The notes: generated from the letters alone by a model not told the origin. Positions 1 to 13,429 are shown, counted from the first letter of the stretch. The stretch is 64,000 nucleotides of DNA from JAUIAS01 sp030425395 (GCA_043553855.1 CP121336.1:2790001-2854000); one strand, 5' to 3'. Numbers and translations: made by a program.

Positions 1-2763
1 GCGTGCCATGCGTGACAGGCTGTAAAGCATCAGCATCACCGAACCCAGAACCGCGAGGAACACGCCCAGATCGAACAGCGCCGCTGTGGCCAGTTCGAAT
101 TCCTCGATGGGTGGAATGTGGAAGTAATCAAAGCCGCTGGTCAGGAACGGCTTGCCCGCAAGCCACGCGCCCGCGCCGGTCAGCCCCGCGATCACCACGC
201 CCCAGCCGATCATCGTGTGATATTCGATCTGCTGGCGGCGCTGGGTCCAGACAAAGCCAGAGGCCATGTATTGCATCAACAGGGCGATGGAGATCACCAG
301 ACCGGCGACGAAACCGCCACCCGGCTGGTTGTGACCGCGCAGGAAGATATAGACCCCGACCACAACCGCGATTGGCATCATCACCCGCGTCGCCACCACC
401 ATCATCAGCGGATGCCGATCGCGCGACCGGTCGCTGGACAGGTCCAGATTGCGCAACCGTCGCGCCGCCGGCCCGTTCAGAAGCGCGTCCATCATCGCGA
501 AGATCGCCAGACCGGCAATGCCCAGCACAATGATTTCGCCGTAGGTGTCATAGCCCCGGAAATCCACAAGGATCACGTTGACAACGTTGGTGCCTCCGCC
601 GCCCGTCTTGGAATTGGCAAGGTGAAAGCCCGATATCGTGTCGATGTCGCGCAGCATGAACACGTAGGCAAGCGATGCCGTCCCCAGCCCTGCAATCGCC
701 GCGATCACGCCGTCGCGCAGGCGCAGCAAAGCGCCGCTTTCCTTGGGAGTTTGCTTGGGCAGGAAATGCAGCGCCAGCAACAACAGCATGATGGTGACCG
801 TCTCGACCGAAATCTGGGTCAGGGCAAGGTCGGGTGCCGACAGGTAGATGAACCCGCTCGAAATCATCAGGCCGATGATCCCGATGATCACCAAAGCGCG
901 GAACCGGCTGCGATGCATGATCACGACAGAGCCCGTTGCCACCACCAGCAGGAACCAGCCAATCGCCACCACCGGAGGCACCGGCAGCAATTCGCGCGTC
1001 GGTGCGCTGATCCCGCCGCCGGACCACGCAACATAGCCAAGCGCTACGGTCGCCACGATAAAGATCGCCAGATACCGCGAAATCGCGCCGTTATGCGTGG
1101 CATCGGTCAGCCAGCGGGTTGCCGAAACGGCCCAGCCCATAAGGCGGTCGAATATGTTCTTGGCCTCCGGTCGCGGCATCACGGCCCAGACCCGATCCAG
1201 CGGGCGGTGGATCATCAGCAGCACGATCCCCCCGGCAACCGCCGCTATGGACATGAACAAGGCGGGGTTCACGCCGTGCCAGATCTTGAGATACCCGTCT
1301 TGCGGCACGCCTGTCACCGCGCTGGCGGCCATGTTGACGATCGGCGTTGCCAGAAACGGCATTACACCGATAGCGACCACCAGAACGCACAGCAGCGCTG
1401 GTGCCAGCCACATGCCCGCTGGCGGATCATGGGGATGATGCGGATAGTCATCGCGCACCGGCCCACCGAAAACGTGAAAAATGAAGCGCAGCGAATAAGC
1501 GACCGAAAACAGCGCGCCAAAGGTGGCCAGGGCCGGCACGATCCACGGGTTGCCCCACCAGACGGTATGGGTTGTCTCCTCAAGCATCATTTCCTTGGAC
1601 AGAAAACCGTTGAACAGCGGAATGCCTGCCATCGACAGGGCCGCGACCGTGCCGATCAGGGCGGTTATTGGCATCAGCTTGGCCAAACCGCCCAGACGCT
1701 TGATATCCCGTGTGTGGGTTTCATGATCCACGATACCGGCCGTCATGAACAGCGCGGCCTTGAACGTCAGGTGATTGATGATGTGAAACACTGCCGCAAC
1801 GGCGGCGGCCTCGGTTCCGAACCCGAGCAACATGGTCAACAGACCAAGATGGGACACGGTGGAAAATGCCAACAGCGCCTTGAGATCATCCTTGAACAAG
1901 GCGATCACCGCGCCCAGAACCATGGTGACAAGTCCCGTAGTGGCCACGATATAGAACCACGCATCAGTGCCCGCCAGCGCGGGCCACATGCGCGCCATCA
2001 GGAAAACGCCGGCTTTGACCATGGTGGCCGAATGCAGATAGGCCGACACCGGGGTCGGGGCCGCCATTGCGTGGGGCAACCAGAAATGGAACGGGAACTG
2101 CGCCGATTTGGTGAAGGCCCCGAGCAGGATCAGGATCAGAGCGGGCAGATACCATTCCGACGACTTGATCAGATCCCCCGCCGCCAGAATATCCGTGAGG
2201 TTATAGCTGCCCACGATATTGCCGAGGATCAACATACCCGCGATCATCGCCAGACCACCCGAACCGGTTACGGCCAAGGCCATGCGCGCACCCTGACGGC
2301 CTTCGGGCAGGTGCTTCCAATAGCCGATCAGAAGGAACGACGACAGCGAGGTCAATTCCCAGAAAATCAGCAGCAACAGAATGTTGTCGGACAAAACAAT
2401 GCCCAGCATCGCGCCCTGAAACAGCAGAAGATAGGTATAGAACTGGCCCATCGGATCATCGCCCGACAGATAGAAGCGCGCATAGAGCGTGATCAGCAGG
2501 CCAACGCCGAGGATCATGGAGGCAAACAAAAGCCCCAGCCCGTCCAGAAAGAAGCTTGCCGAAAGCCCGAGCTGCGGAAGCCACTCAAGCTCGGCCCGGA
2601 CCACACCGCCGTCCATGACCTGGGGCGCAAGCGTCATCAGCATGACCAGAGCCAGAAGCGTCGGAATCGCGGTAAACGTGGCGCAGGCGTTTCGGCCCGC
2701 CCGTATCATCACCCCGGGCACCAGGGCTCCGATGAATGGCAGCAAGGCAATAACGATCAGCAA
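1..2763 (-). CDS. mrpA: Monovalent cation/H+ antiporter, fused subunits A and B (partial)
   Basis: The protein is an integral membrane subunit of the multisubunit Na+(K+)/H+ antiporter (Mrp/Mnh/Pha), which exchanges cytoplasmic cations for protons and supports pH and salt tolerance. The minus strand reads open for 921 codons and leaves the window at position 1. It opens with hydrophobic NuoL-like helices. The proton-antiporter signature appears near residues 320-355, reading HIINHLTFKAALFMTAG, then VDHETHTRDIKRLGG. The last codons in the window, FDLGVFLAVLGSVMLMLYS, look like an MrpB (MnhB) domain, so A and B are fused as in rhizobial PhaAB. I chose the TTG start at 2763 because a GGGGGAGG ribosome site sits 5 nt upstream and no in-frame ATG fits better. 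The C-terminus and the other mrp genes (C-G) should lie to the left, outside the window. Confidence 0.9.
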   Translation of the reverse strand, partial: MLIVIALLPFIGALVPGVMIRAGRNACATFTAIPTLLALVMLMTLAPQVMDGGVVRAELEWLPQLGLSASFFLDGLGLLFASMILGVGLLITLYARFYLSGDDPMGQFYTYLLLFQGAMLGIVLSDNILLLLIFWELTSLSSFLLIGYWKHLPEGRQGARMALAVTGSGGLAMIAGMLILGNIVGSYNLTDILAAGDLIKSSEWYLPALILILLGAFTKSAQFPFHFWLPHAMAAPTPVSAYLHSATMVKAGVFLMARMWPALAGTDAWFYIVATTGLVTMVLGAVIALFKDDLKALLAFSTVSHLGLLTMLLGFGTEAAAVAAVFHIINHLTFKAALFMTAGIVDHETHTRDIKRLGGLAKLMPITALIGTVAALSMAGIPLFNGFLSKEMMLEETTHTVWWGNPWIVPALATFGALFSVAYSLRFIFHVFGGPVRDDYPHHPHDPPAGMWLAPALLCVLVVAIGVMPFLATPIVNMAASAVTGVPQDGYLKIWHGVNPALFMSIAAVAGGIVLLMIHRPLDRVWAVMPRPEAKNIFDRLMGWAVSATRWLTDATHNGAISRYLAIFIVATVALGYVAWSGGGISAPTRELLPVPPVVAIGWFLLVVATGSVVIMHRSRFRALVIIGIIGLMISSGFIYLSAPDLALTQISVETVTIMLLLLALHFLPKQTPKESGALLRLRDGVIAAIAGLGTASLAYVFMLRDIDTISGFHLANSKTGGGGTNVVNVILVDFRGYDTYGEIIVLGIAGLAIFAMMDALLNGPAARRLRNLDLSSDRSRDRHPLMMVVATRVMMPIAVVVGVYIFLRGHNQPGGGFVAGLVISIALLMQYMASGFVWTQRRQQIEYHTMIGWGVVIAGLTGAGAWLAGKPFLTSGFDYFHIPPIEEFELATAALFDLGVFLAVLGSVMLMLYSLSRMAR

Positions 2764-3401
2764 GTGGACCTCCCCCGAATTACGCGCAGCCACAACGGCC
2801 AGTAGTTGTATTGACGGCAAATATGCCAAGTTGGTTAGAATGTTTAGCCGTTCTGGGCAAGTCGGCCCCAGACTGAGCCTAATGTGTAGTAAATTAGTTG
2901 GTTTTAAAGTGGCAAAAGCGCAATTTTACCCACGTTTGGGACGGGCGCGCCGGGATTGAATACCCGGCAAGAATTCAGCGTATACATAGGCTCGCGCGCG
3001 AGGCCGCGATGCCATACGCATCTTCCCGCATGGCCGGTGTCGGGCAGCGGGAATCCCCCTGATTTCGAATCGCGAGGCCCGGTGACCGCCCGGATTGGAG
3101 CAGGAAGGGGTGCTGCGCACAGGGGGGGCGGAGCATAGAAAAGCGTCAGCTTTCCCCGGTTTCAATGTTTTTTGTATTTTTTTGTGGTTGTTGGTGATTT
3201 TGTTGTTGCGGGTGTTTGCGAGTTTGCTTAGAAGCCCCTTCACCGGCGGCGCTGATGCGGTGCTGGTGGGGAACTGAGGGTGATGCGAGTTGCCTGACGG
3301 TTCTTTGAGAATAAAATTGAGGTAAGTAATGGGCGGGCGCGCCGGTAAGATTTAGGGCGCATCCGGTTGTTGTTTGTCTCTTGGGATTATCCCGACGTTG
3401 T
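2764..3401. other. Intergenic region between mrpA and the rRNA operon
   Basis: No convincing gene is present. The stretch holds the upstream region of mrpA and, from about 3150 to 3230, a very T-rich run on the plus strand (poly-T blocks around 3168-3186). A short hairpin (AAAGC-GTCA-GCTTT) lies just before it. This could be a terminator or an UP-element-like AT-rich region feeding the rRNA promoter. Small frames here have no codon bias or homology that I recognise. Confidence 0.5.
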
Positions 3402-3430
3402 TTGACATTGATATACACTGAAGAGATATG
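3402..3430 (+). promoter_or_regulatory. Putative rRNA operon promoter
   Basis: A perfect -35 hexamer TTGACA (3402-3407) is followed after 17 nt by GATATG (3425-3430) as a -10-like box. It lies about 210 nt upstream of mature 16S, a usual leader length. The near-consensus -35 with optimal spacing and a weaker -10 is common for alphaproteobacterial rrn promoters. The assignment is by pattern only. Confidence 0.6.
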
Positions 3431-3641
3431 TGGGCGGTTTGGTCTGTTTTCGACGGATCGACGTTTGCATATCGCGCCACTAGGTTTTTGACCGATGATG
3501 TGGTGTCAGCTTCACTGTTTGTACGGCTTTCGGTTTTTTTGGAAACCTGAAGCACAACAAACAGATGACTTCATTGATCCTAGCCGGATCGATGAGATGT
3601 GCAGAGGTTCGAACGTCAAGGACACGCTGGTAACAGCGTTT

Positions 3642-5113
<1,472 letters not shown>

Positions 5114-5284
5114 GATCCTAGCATCATGGAGTTCGCTCCTGATCGTGGATCACTTAGCAAGATCAGCAAACAAAGCTGATCAAACTCAGCAGGTTCAAGG
5201 TGCCGCAAGGTATCTGGACACTGTATGGCCGGACCGTCCTCATATCTCTTCAGTACATCGAACCTTGATCGCAGGGTTCAGCTT

Positions 5285-5360
5285 GGGGCCTTAGCTCAGC
5301 TGGGAGAGCGCCTGATTTGCATTCAGGAGGTCAGCGGTTCGATCCCGCTAGGCTCCACCA
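5285..5360 (+). tRNA. tRNA-Ala (TGC)
   Basis: This is a 76-nt cloverleaf in the 16S-23S spacer with encoded CCA. The anticodon loop is TTTGCAT, giving anticodon TGC (alanine). The acceptor stem GGGGCCT pairs with AGGCTCC, with one G-U pair at position 3:70, the alanine identity element. The T-loop GGTTCGATCC is standard. It precedes tRNA-Ile, the reverse of the usual Ile-Ala order. Confidence 0.97.
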
Positions 5361-5466
5361 GATACGGTCCTAGCAGCAAACCACTTAGGGCTGGCCTCTT
5401 GGCAGATCTTGCTTTGCAGGGTCTTCTGTCGGGCGTTCCGCGTTCTTGCGGTTGCAAGAGCGCTCT

Positions 5467-5543
<77 letters not shown>

Positions 5544-5990
5544 CCATTCAAGCCGGAGGTTTGAATGCGAGTGCGGAAGCGGTTTGCGCAGCAAACCGCG
5601 TGCACTCCAGCCCGAGAGGCGAACTGCACTGAGGTGTGAGAAACGATTTGACCGTTAAGCACTGGTTATCAGTTCTTAACCGTCCAATCGGACGAAATTT
5701 TATATCGTGAAGAGAGAAAATCAACTTGCTTTGATGCACCGGAGTGTCGGTGTTATCTCGGTCGGTTCCGCATCTGTGGAAGGTTTGTGATGGATCTAGC
5801 CGGTCCGTCGTGAATATCCCGGTCGAAACGAAGCAACGTTGTCCAAGTCAAGTACACTAACCAAACAGTGCATGTCCGCGAGGATGTGCACGACAGTCCG
5901 GATGTAACATCCGGGCGGGATAGTATGCTTTTGGTCCAGACTGTTTGCATCGGACGAACCAGCCCGATGCTTGTCAGGCATGTAACGTGT
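5544..5990 (+). other. 16S-23S spacer, distal part
   Basis: About 450 nt of transcribed spacer lie between tRNA-Ile and the 23S processing stem. No coding potential is evident. It contains several hairpin-capable stretches, including GTCCGGATGT-A-ACATCCGG near 5895-5915 and a TGCATGTCC...GGATGTGCA pair near 5870-5892, presumably for antitermination or processing. Short frames in it are shadows. Confidence 0.6.
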
Positions 5991-6008
5991 CTGTCTCTTT
6001 CTGGATCA

Positions 6009-6016
<8 letters not shown>
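5991..6016 (+). promoter_or_regulatory. 5' strand of 23S rRNA processing stem
   Basis: CTGTCTCTTT followed by CTGGATCAAATCAAGC (6001-6016) is complementary to 8893-8918 at 24 of 26 positions, with the innermost 16 bp perfect. Such a stem brings both ends of pre-23S together and is the expected RNase III substrate. The outer strand lies before mature 23S. Confidence 0.85.
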
Positions 6017-8892
<2,876 letters not shown>

Positions 8893-8902
<10 letters not shown>

Positions 8903-8918
8903 ATCCAGTAACAGACAG
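8893..8918 (+). promoter_or_regulatory. 3' strand of 23S rRNA processing stem
   Basis: GCTTGATTTGATCCAG (8893-8908) plus TAACAGACAG is the reverse complement, with two mismatches in 26, of 5991-6016. It closes the pre-23S processing stem. Confidence 0.85.
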
Positions 8919-8976
8919 AAACAAACGATCAAAAGCATGCACATCCCAAAAAACAAAAACTTGGACAACCGTTGAT

Positions 8977-8988
8977 TATCGAGGCTTT
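8977..8988 (+). promoter_or_regulatory. 5S rRNA processing stem, 5' strand
   Basis: TATCGAGGCTTT is perfectly complementary to AAAGCCTCGATA at 9115-9126, so a 12-bp helix can form around 5S. It is probably a precursor processing stem. Confidence 0.75.
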
Positions 8989-8993
8989 CCTCG

Positions 8994-9110
8994 GTTTGGT
9001 GGTCATAGCACGAGCAAAACACCCGGTCCCATCCCGAACCCGGAAGTTAAGTGCCGTCGCGCCAATGGTACTGCGTCTTAAGACGTGGGAGAGTAGGTCA
9101 CCGCCAAACC
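8994..9110 (+). rRNA. rrf: 5S ribosomal RNA
   Basis: This is a 117-nt 5S rRNA. The 5' GTTTGGTGG pairs with the 3' CCGCCAAAC. The conserved internal CCCATCCCGAACCCGGAAG and the late GGTACTGCGTC...GACGTGGGAGAGTAGGTC are in place. It follows 23S by about 90 nt and sits inside a 12-bp flanking stem (8977-8988 with 9115-9126). Confidence 0.95.
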
Positions 9111-9164
9111 TAGTAAAGCCTCGATACTCTCTGATCATATAAATATATCGACACAAAATACTGT

Positions 9165-9241
<77 letters not shown>

Positions 9242-9267
9242 AAAAACTTACATTATTACAATGCTCT

Positions 9268-9290
9268 AGCGCCCCAACGGGCGCTTCTTG
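9268..9290 (+). terminator. Rho-independent terminator of the rRNA operon
   Basis: The stem AGCGCCC/GGGCGCT (9268-9274 with 9279-9285) has loop CAAC and is followed by TTCTTG. It sits 26 nt after tRNA-fMet and is the natural end of the operon transcript. Confidence 0.8.
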
Positions 9291-9619
9291 CATTTGTGCC
9301 CCGTAGAACTCTGGAAGCACTGTGGAAGCAATAGGGGCTGATTGGCACTGTGGCAAAGCCGCAACGGCGCATCCTGCCCGTCAGTCTAGCCAACCGCCCG
9401 TGAAATCGGTCCATATGCGCAAATGTTCGGACCAAACCCGAATTACCGTTCCCGGTCGGACCCCAGAGAAAAGCGTGTGGGTTCTCCTCGGGGCTCGAAG
9501 CTGTCTTGCAGTGGCGCGGCGAGCCATTCTTGCCGCCAGCGCCGCCGCATCAACCTGTTCGGCCCACAGCGGTCACTCGGGCCTGCATCGCAATTCTGCG
9601 GTGGCAGCCCGTTTCGCAG

Positions 9620-9830
9620 ACATTCGCGGCAAGAGCACCAGCCGCTTAGCGTCAGACACCGGCAGCCCACCCGCGAGACTTGGCTTTCGTGGAATAAAAA
9701 GTGCCCTCCGACATGCCATTCTTGCGACACAGATCGGCGCATTTCCCACCGGCCTCATGCTCGATAAGGATGGCGATGATCTGTTCCTCGTTTTATCTCG
9801 TTCGCTTCTTGTCAGTCCCTTCGATGGGCC
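9620..9830 (-). pseudogene. Remnant of IS3-family transposase OrfA
   Basis: On the minus strand, from about 9792 downward, the translation EEQIIAILIEHEAGG, then CADLCRKNGMSEGTFYSTKA, matches the helix-turn-helix start of IS3-family OrfA proteins (which use EEQIIAVLKEHEAG...DLCRKHGISEATFYNWKAK). The frame is broken: a TAA lies just before EEQ, and after KSRGW the family sequence continues in another frame as GGLPVSDAKRL before a stop. The leucine-zipper half and all of OrfB are missing. It is a dead relic in the scrap zone between the rRNA operon and the IS21 element. The rest of 9291-10017 shows nothing else I can support. Confidence 0.75.
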
Positions 9831-10017
9831 GGAATCTCCGCTAAGTGGAGGTGATTCGGGGCCCAGGCGAGACCCGGAAAAGGTGCCGGTCAAAAAACAA
9901 CGGCAAGCTGCGCGAAATGCGATCAGCTGTTGAACAGGATCAAAAACCTAGGAACGACGTTAGGATCGTTTTCACCGTATGAGCGGAGAGAAAACTGCAC
10001 GCGTCTTGAACCTTGTC

Positions 10018-10048
10018 TGTTGATTGTCACCGAGAACTGACCCGGTAT
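10018..10048 (+). repeat. IS21 left terminal inverted repeat
   Basis: TGTTGATTGTCACCGAGAAC and the following CTGACCCGGTAT match the reverse complement of 12483-12513 with a single C/T difference. This defines the left edge of the element. Confidence 0.9.
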
Positions 10049-10089
10049 TTTCACCAAGATTTGACCCACCCTCAGTTATGCGCCTTGGT

Positions 10090-10881
10090 CTATGACGCGG
10101 TCAATGTTTTGGTCTCCTTTGCTGTTTTCTTTGCAGCCTCTGAGCTGGCCTTGAAGCGATAGCTGTCGTTGCCTGTTTCGAGGATGTGGCAGCGGTGGGT
10201 TAGCCGATCCAAGAGAGCCGTGGTCATCTTTGCATCCCCAAAGACCTGTGCCCACTCTGAGAAGCTGAGGTTGGTGGTGATGATCACGCTGGTGCGCTCG
10301 TAAAGCTTACTGAGCAGGTGGAAGAGTAGCGCCCCGCCAGATGAACTGAACGGCAGGTAGCCAAGCTCGTCCAAGATGACCAAGTCGACTTTGGTCAGCA
10401 TCTCAGCCAGTTTCCCAGCCTTTCCAAGCGCTTTCTCTTGTTCCAGCGCATTGACCAATTCCACGGTCGAGAAGAAGCGGACCTTGCGTCTGTGGTGCTC
10501 GATAGCTTGTACCCCGATTGCGGTGGCCGTGTGGCTTTTGCCCGTCCCTGGACCGCCGATTAGGACCACGTTCTCGGCAGCCTCGATAAACTCGCATCGA
10601 TGCAGCTGTCTGACTGTTGCCTCGTTGATCTCACTGGACGCAAAGTCAAAGCCGGTGAGGTCTTTGTATGCGGGGAAACGGGCGACCTTCGTGTGGTAGG
10701 CAATGGACCGCACTTCGCGTTCCGCAATCTCGGCCTTGAGGAGCTGTGACAACATTGGTGTGGCGGCCTCGAATGCTGGCGCGCCTTGGGCGACCAAATC
10801 TTCGACCGCATTTGCCATGCCGTAGAGCTTGAGACTGCGCAGCATGATCACAATGGAGGCGCCTGCTGGATCATGACGCAT
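10090..10881 (-). CDS. istB: IS21-family transposition helper ATPase IstB
   Basis: This is the AAA+ ATPase that selects target DNA and assists IstA. The protein has 263 residues, normal for the family. Walker A GGPGTGKS lies at residues 109-116 and Walker B LVILDELGY at about 167-175. The family C-terminal region SEWAQVFGDAKMTTALLDRL follows, then HRCHILE. Its ATG overlaps the end of istA by 11 nt (stop TGA inside ATGCGTCATGATCC), the usual translational coupling. It appears intact, so the element may still be mobile. Confidence 0.96.
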   Translation of the reverse strand: MRHDPAGASIVIMLRSLKLYGMANAVEDLVAQGAPAFEAATPMLSQLLKAEIAEREVRSIAYHTKVARFPAYKDLTGFDFASSEINEATVRQLHRCEFIEAAENVVLIGGPGTGKSHTATAIGVQAIEHHRRKVRFFSTVELVNALEQEKALGKAGKLAEMLTKVDLVILDELGYLPFSSSGGALLFHLLSKLYERTSVIITTNLSFSEWAQVFGDAKMTTALLDRLTHRCHILETGNDSYRFKASSEAAKKTAKETKTLTAS

Positions 10882-12400
10882 GGCGCTTCTCCCCGGTCTG
10901 TCTCAACCCATCATAGCGATCGACGTTGGCCTCTGGCGTTGTCTGCAATGCCAGTGCGTCCGGCGGGTCGACCTCGGGATGATCTGTTGGTCTGCGATCA
11001 ATCAATCGATGCAGCAGGTTCAGGATATGCGTCTTGGTGGGCACGCCTGCGTCCAGAGCCAGTTCTACTGCGCACAGGACGTCTTCTTCGTTATGCTGAA
11101 GAACCAGTGACAGGATGTCGACCATCTCCCGGTCGCCACCTTCCTTGCGCAGCATATGATCCTGAAGCCGACGGAAGGCATCCGGCATCTCGGTGAACGG
11201 TGCGCCGTTACGAAGCGCGCCCGGTTTGCGTTGGATAACAGCGAGATAGTGACGCCAGTCATAGATAACCTTGCCGGGTTTGCGATGAGACCGGTCAATA
11301 ATCCGCACATGTTCGCAGACCGTTTGCCCTTCAGCGACGACGACCAGCCGATCAGGGTAGACATGCAGACTGACACGACGATTTGCAAAGCTGGCAGGCA
11401 CGCTGTAGCGATTGCGTTCGAAGGTGATCAGGCAGGTTGGTGATACGCGTTTGCTATGTTCGATGAACCCGTCGAAGGCGGGCGGCAGCGCCATCAGCAT
11501 GGGCTTCTCGGCTTCCCACACGTCAGCAATAGATCCTGGCAATGCCTTGTGCGCTGTCTCTTGCCAAAGAGCGATACAGCGATCTTCGAGCCACTGGTTC
11601 AGTTCTTCCAGATCAGAAAAGACCGGCATGACCTGCCACATGCGGTGGCGCGCGTCCTGTACGTTCTTCTCAACCTGGCCTTTCTCCCAGCCCGCAGCGG
11701 GATTGCAGAACTCAGGCTCAAAAACATAGTGGCTGGCCATAGCCTTGAAGCGTGCATTGACGTCGCGCTGCTTGCCTTTGCCAACCTGGTCTACGGCCGT
11801 CTTCATGTTATCGTAAATGCCCCGGCCGGGAACGCCACCAAACACCCTGAACGCATGCCAATGGGCGTCGAACAGCATCTCATGCGTTTGCAGTGGGTAC
11901 GCCCGCACCAAGAATGCCCGGCTGTGGGACAGCTTGATATGCGCCACCTGCAGTTTGACCCGCTCGCCTGCGATGTTGGCCCAATCCTCGCTCCAATCGA
12001 ACTGGAAAGCTTCACCCGGCTGGAACACCAAAGGCACATAGGTCCCGCGACCCGTCGTCTGTTCCGCACGATGCCGATCTTCACGCCATGCCCGGGCAAA
12101 AGCTGCAACGCGTTCATAGGAGCCATCATATCCCAGCTTCACCAGATCCGCGTGCATCTGCTTCACGGTACGCCGCTCCTTGCGCGACTTGCGGGTCTGG
12201 ACGAGAAGCCAAGCGGACAATCGATCCGCGTAAGGATCCAGCTTGCTTGGACGTTTTGGCGTCTTGAAACGCGGCTCCACCGCGCTTTCGCGCAGATACT
12301 TCTTGATGGTGTTGCGAGACAGACCCGTCCGTCGGGCAATCTCTCTGATTGGCATTTTATCACGCAATGCCCAGCGTCGAATGACACTCAAAAATCCCAT
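10871..12400 (-). CDS. istA: IS21-family transposase IstA
   Basis: This is the DDE transposase of the element, 509 residues. The N-terminal helix-turn-helix reads IREIARRTGLSRNTIKKYLR. The rve-type catalytic core includes FQFDWSEDWANI, YDNMKTAVD and GWEKGQVEKNV, supplying the D-D-E triad. A C-terminal beta-strand DNA-binding region follows (RNRYSVPASFANRRVSLHVY). I took the ATG at 12400 (MGFLSVIRRW) instead of the upstream 12460, because GGAG stands about 10 nt upstream and family members start with this region. Nothing is broken. Confidence 0.94.
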   Translation of the reverse strand: MGFLSVIRRWALRDKMPIREIARRTGLSRNTIKKYLRESAVEPRFKTPKRPSKLDPYADRLSAWLLVQTRKSRKERRTVKQMHADLVKLGYDGSYERVAAFARAWREDRHRAEQTTGRGTYVPLVFQPGEAFQFDWSEDWANIAGERVKLQVAHIKLSHSRAFLVRAYPLQTHEMLFDAHWHAFRVFGGVPGRGIYDNMKTAVDQVGKGKQRDVNARFKAMASHYVFEPEFCNPAAGWEKGQVEKNVQDARHRMWQVMPVFSDLEELNQWLEDRCIALWQETAHKALPGSIADVWEAEKPMLMALPPAFDGFIEHSKRVSPTCLITFERNRYSVPASFANRRVSLHVYPDRLVVVAEGQTVCEHVRIIDRSHRKPGKVIYDWRHYLAVIQRKPGALRNGAPFTEMPDAFRRLQDHMLRKEGGDREMVDILSLVLQHNEEDVLCAVELALDAGVPTKTHILNLLHRLIDRRPTDHPEVDPPDALALQTTPEANVDRYDGLRQTGEKRHAS

Positions 12401-12482
12401 GTCGATCACTCCAAATCTCCCCAACCAAAAACGTCGGGGAAGTGTGTTCACATGGGTCAATTCTCAGTGACAATTTATGGGC

Positions 12483-12513
12483 ATACCGGGTCAGTTCTCA
12501 GTGACAATCAACA
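12483..12513 (-). repeat. IS21 right terminal inverted repeat
   Basis: Read on the minus strand it begins TGTTGATTGTCACTGAGAAC and continues CTGACCCGGTAT. An internal direct copy of the core lies 37 nt inward (12452-12472). Confidence 0.9.
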
Positions 12514-12668
12514 TCGACGGCATCAAGAACAGAATTGGTGCATCGCTTGCGCGCTTCAAACACCCGCAGCGACTGGTGGTCCTTCCGGAATTGCCCCGCA
12601 ACACAATGGGTAAAGTTCAAAAGAAAGAACTCCGCGAACAGTTCAAAGACATGTTCATGCCAGCGTAA
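12514..12668 (+). pseudogene. 3' fragment of an acyl-CoA (malonyl-CoA-type) synthetase
   Basis: Fifty codons immediately right of the IS21 end read as the C-terminus of an AMP-forming acyl-CoA ligase: LARFKHPQRLVVLPELPRN is followed by TMGKVQKKELREQF. The motif PRNTMGKVQK contains the catalytic lysine of the A10 motif and is most like malonyl-CoA synthetase (MatB). Everything upstream is absent from this window, so the gene was cut off by the insertion or by recombination next to it. It lies in the same direction as the metallo-hydrolase/TAXI genes downstream. Confidence 0.8.
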
Positions 12669-12700
12669 ACTCCCTGAACTGGCCCGCTGTTCTTGTGTCG

Positions 12701-12725
12701 GGGGGCGGGTCTTTGGGCCGCCCCC
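12701..12725 (+). terminator. GC-rich hairpin after the synthetase fragment
   Basis: GGGGGCGG (12701-12708) and CCGCCCCC (12718-12725) form a perfect 8-bp stem with a 9-nt loop, 33 nt after the stop of the synthetase remnant. There is no clear T-tract, so it may be a weak or Rho-assisted terminator. Confidence 0.5.
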
Positions 12726-12886
12726 TGAATTGCGGACACGGACGCGGGCCGCGATTGGCTGTTTGCTGATCTTCGACAAAAAGGAGATCAGAGATTAGCC
12801 CTGACATGATCCATCCCCCCAAATCGGTTGACTAACAAAATCAGGCGCGCGGGCATCCCGGAAATTCAGGTTCTGGGCGGGGCGCT

Positions 12887-13429
12887 TTAGTATCTCTCAA
12901 CGCGATACACATTGTCTTTTATCCGTTGCAGCAATCGCATCAGAGTTTGTAGATCCCCCTCTGTCACGCCCTCAAGGTTTGCCAAATAGACCTTGGATAC
13001 GATCTCAACCGCTTCGTTGAATTTCCGGTGTCCTTTTTCAGTCAGAAACGACCGCTTTCGGCGTTTGTCGAACTCACCGTGCTCTTCAGCAACCAAACCT
13101 CGTTCAATCAATCGGGTCAGGCATCTGCTGACCTTGAACCGATCATAGACCGTGATCTCGGTCAGATCGTTCACAGCTAAGCCGCCGCGTTCATGCAAGG
13201 CACCGATGACCCTCCACTCAATCGGAGAGATGTCGATGCGTTCCAATTTGCGTTCCAGGTTCACCTGGTTTCGCTTCTGGATCGCTGCAAAGTAATGCAT
13301 TGGATAGTCGGAAAACCGGAAATCACCACCAGCACCGCCCGGTTGTTGCAGCCGCTCCAAAAGCTCCACCTGAAATCTCCGTTGCTCCGAATCAGAAATC
13401 TTCTTATGTGTATAGTATGTGAATAACAT
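12887..13429 (-). CDS. MarR-family transcriptional regulator
   Basis: This is a winged-helix repressor of the MarR family, predicted to bind a palindrome as a dimer. The core helix runs from YFAAIQKRNQVNLERKLERI. The winged helix covers VIGALHERGGLAVNDLTEI, followed by VYDRFKVSRCLTRLIERGL and the wing FDKRRKRSFLTEKGHRKF. The start is uncertain: GTG 13441, ATG 13429 (used here) and GTG 13369 are in frame, and none has a strong ribosome site. The 13369 start, preceded by CGGAG, would leave the divergent palindrome (13404-13445) outside the gene. It probably controls the divergent metallo-hydrolase/TAXI operon, whose ATG is only 30 nt away. Confidence 0.85.
   Translation of the reverse strand: MLFTYYTHKKISDSEQRRFQVELLERLQQPGGAGGDFRFSDYPMHYFAAIQKRNQVNLERKLERIDISPIEWRVIGALHERGGLAVNDLTEITVYDRFKVSRCLTRLIERGLVAEEHGEFDKRRKRSFLTEKGHRKFNEAVEIVSKVYLANLEGVTEGDLQTLMRLLQRIKDNVYRVERY

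Larger units (their letters stand above)
10018..12513. mobile_element. IS21-family insertion sequence, complete
   Basis: The ends are 31-bp inverted repeats starting TGTTGATTGTCAC, then GAGAACTGACCCGGTAT, with one mismatch between left (10018-10048) and right (12483-12513). They begin with TG and end with CA as IS21 elements do. A second, inner copy of the repeat lies at the right end (GGGTCAATTCTCAGTGACAAT at 12452-12472, versus 12489-12509), with a weaker one at the left (TTTTCACCAAGATTTGACCC, about 10048-10067). These are the multiple IstA-binding repeats of the family. It carries istA and istB in the overlapping arrangement. Length is 2496 bp. No target duplication is obvious: flanks are CTTGTC on the left and TCGACG on the right. 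Confidence 0.92.

Noticed and set aside
118..2805. Long plus-strand open frame of 895 codons
   Set aside because: It is extremely rich in His, Gln and Arg, has no family features, and is antiparallel to the clear mrpAB reading on the minus strand.
9322..9933. Plus-strand 203-codon frame
   Set aside because: It lies opposite the IS3 OrfA relic and has no recognisable protein features; probably a shadow in GC-rich scrap DNA.
10012..12520. Target-site duplication around the IS21 element
   Set aside because: Flanking 4-8 bp on both sides do not match under any plausible boundary.
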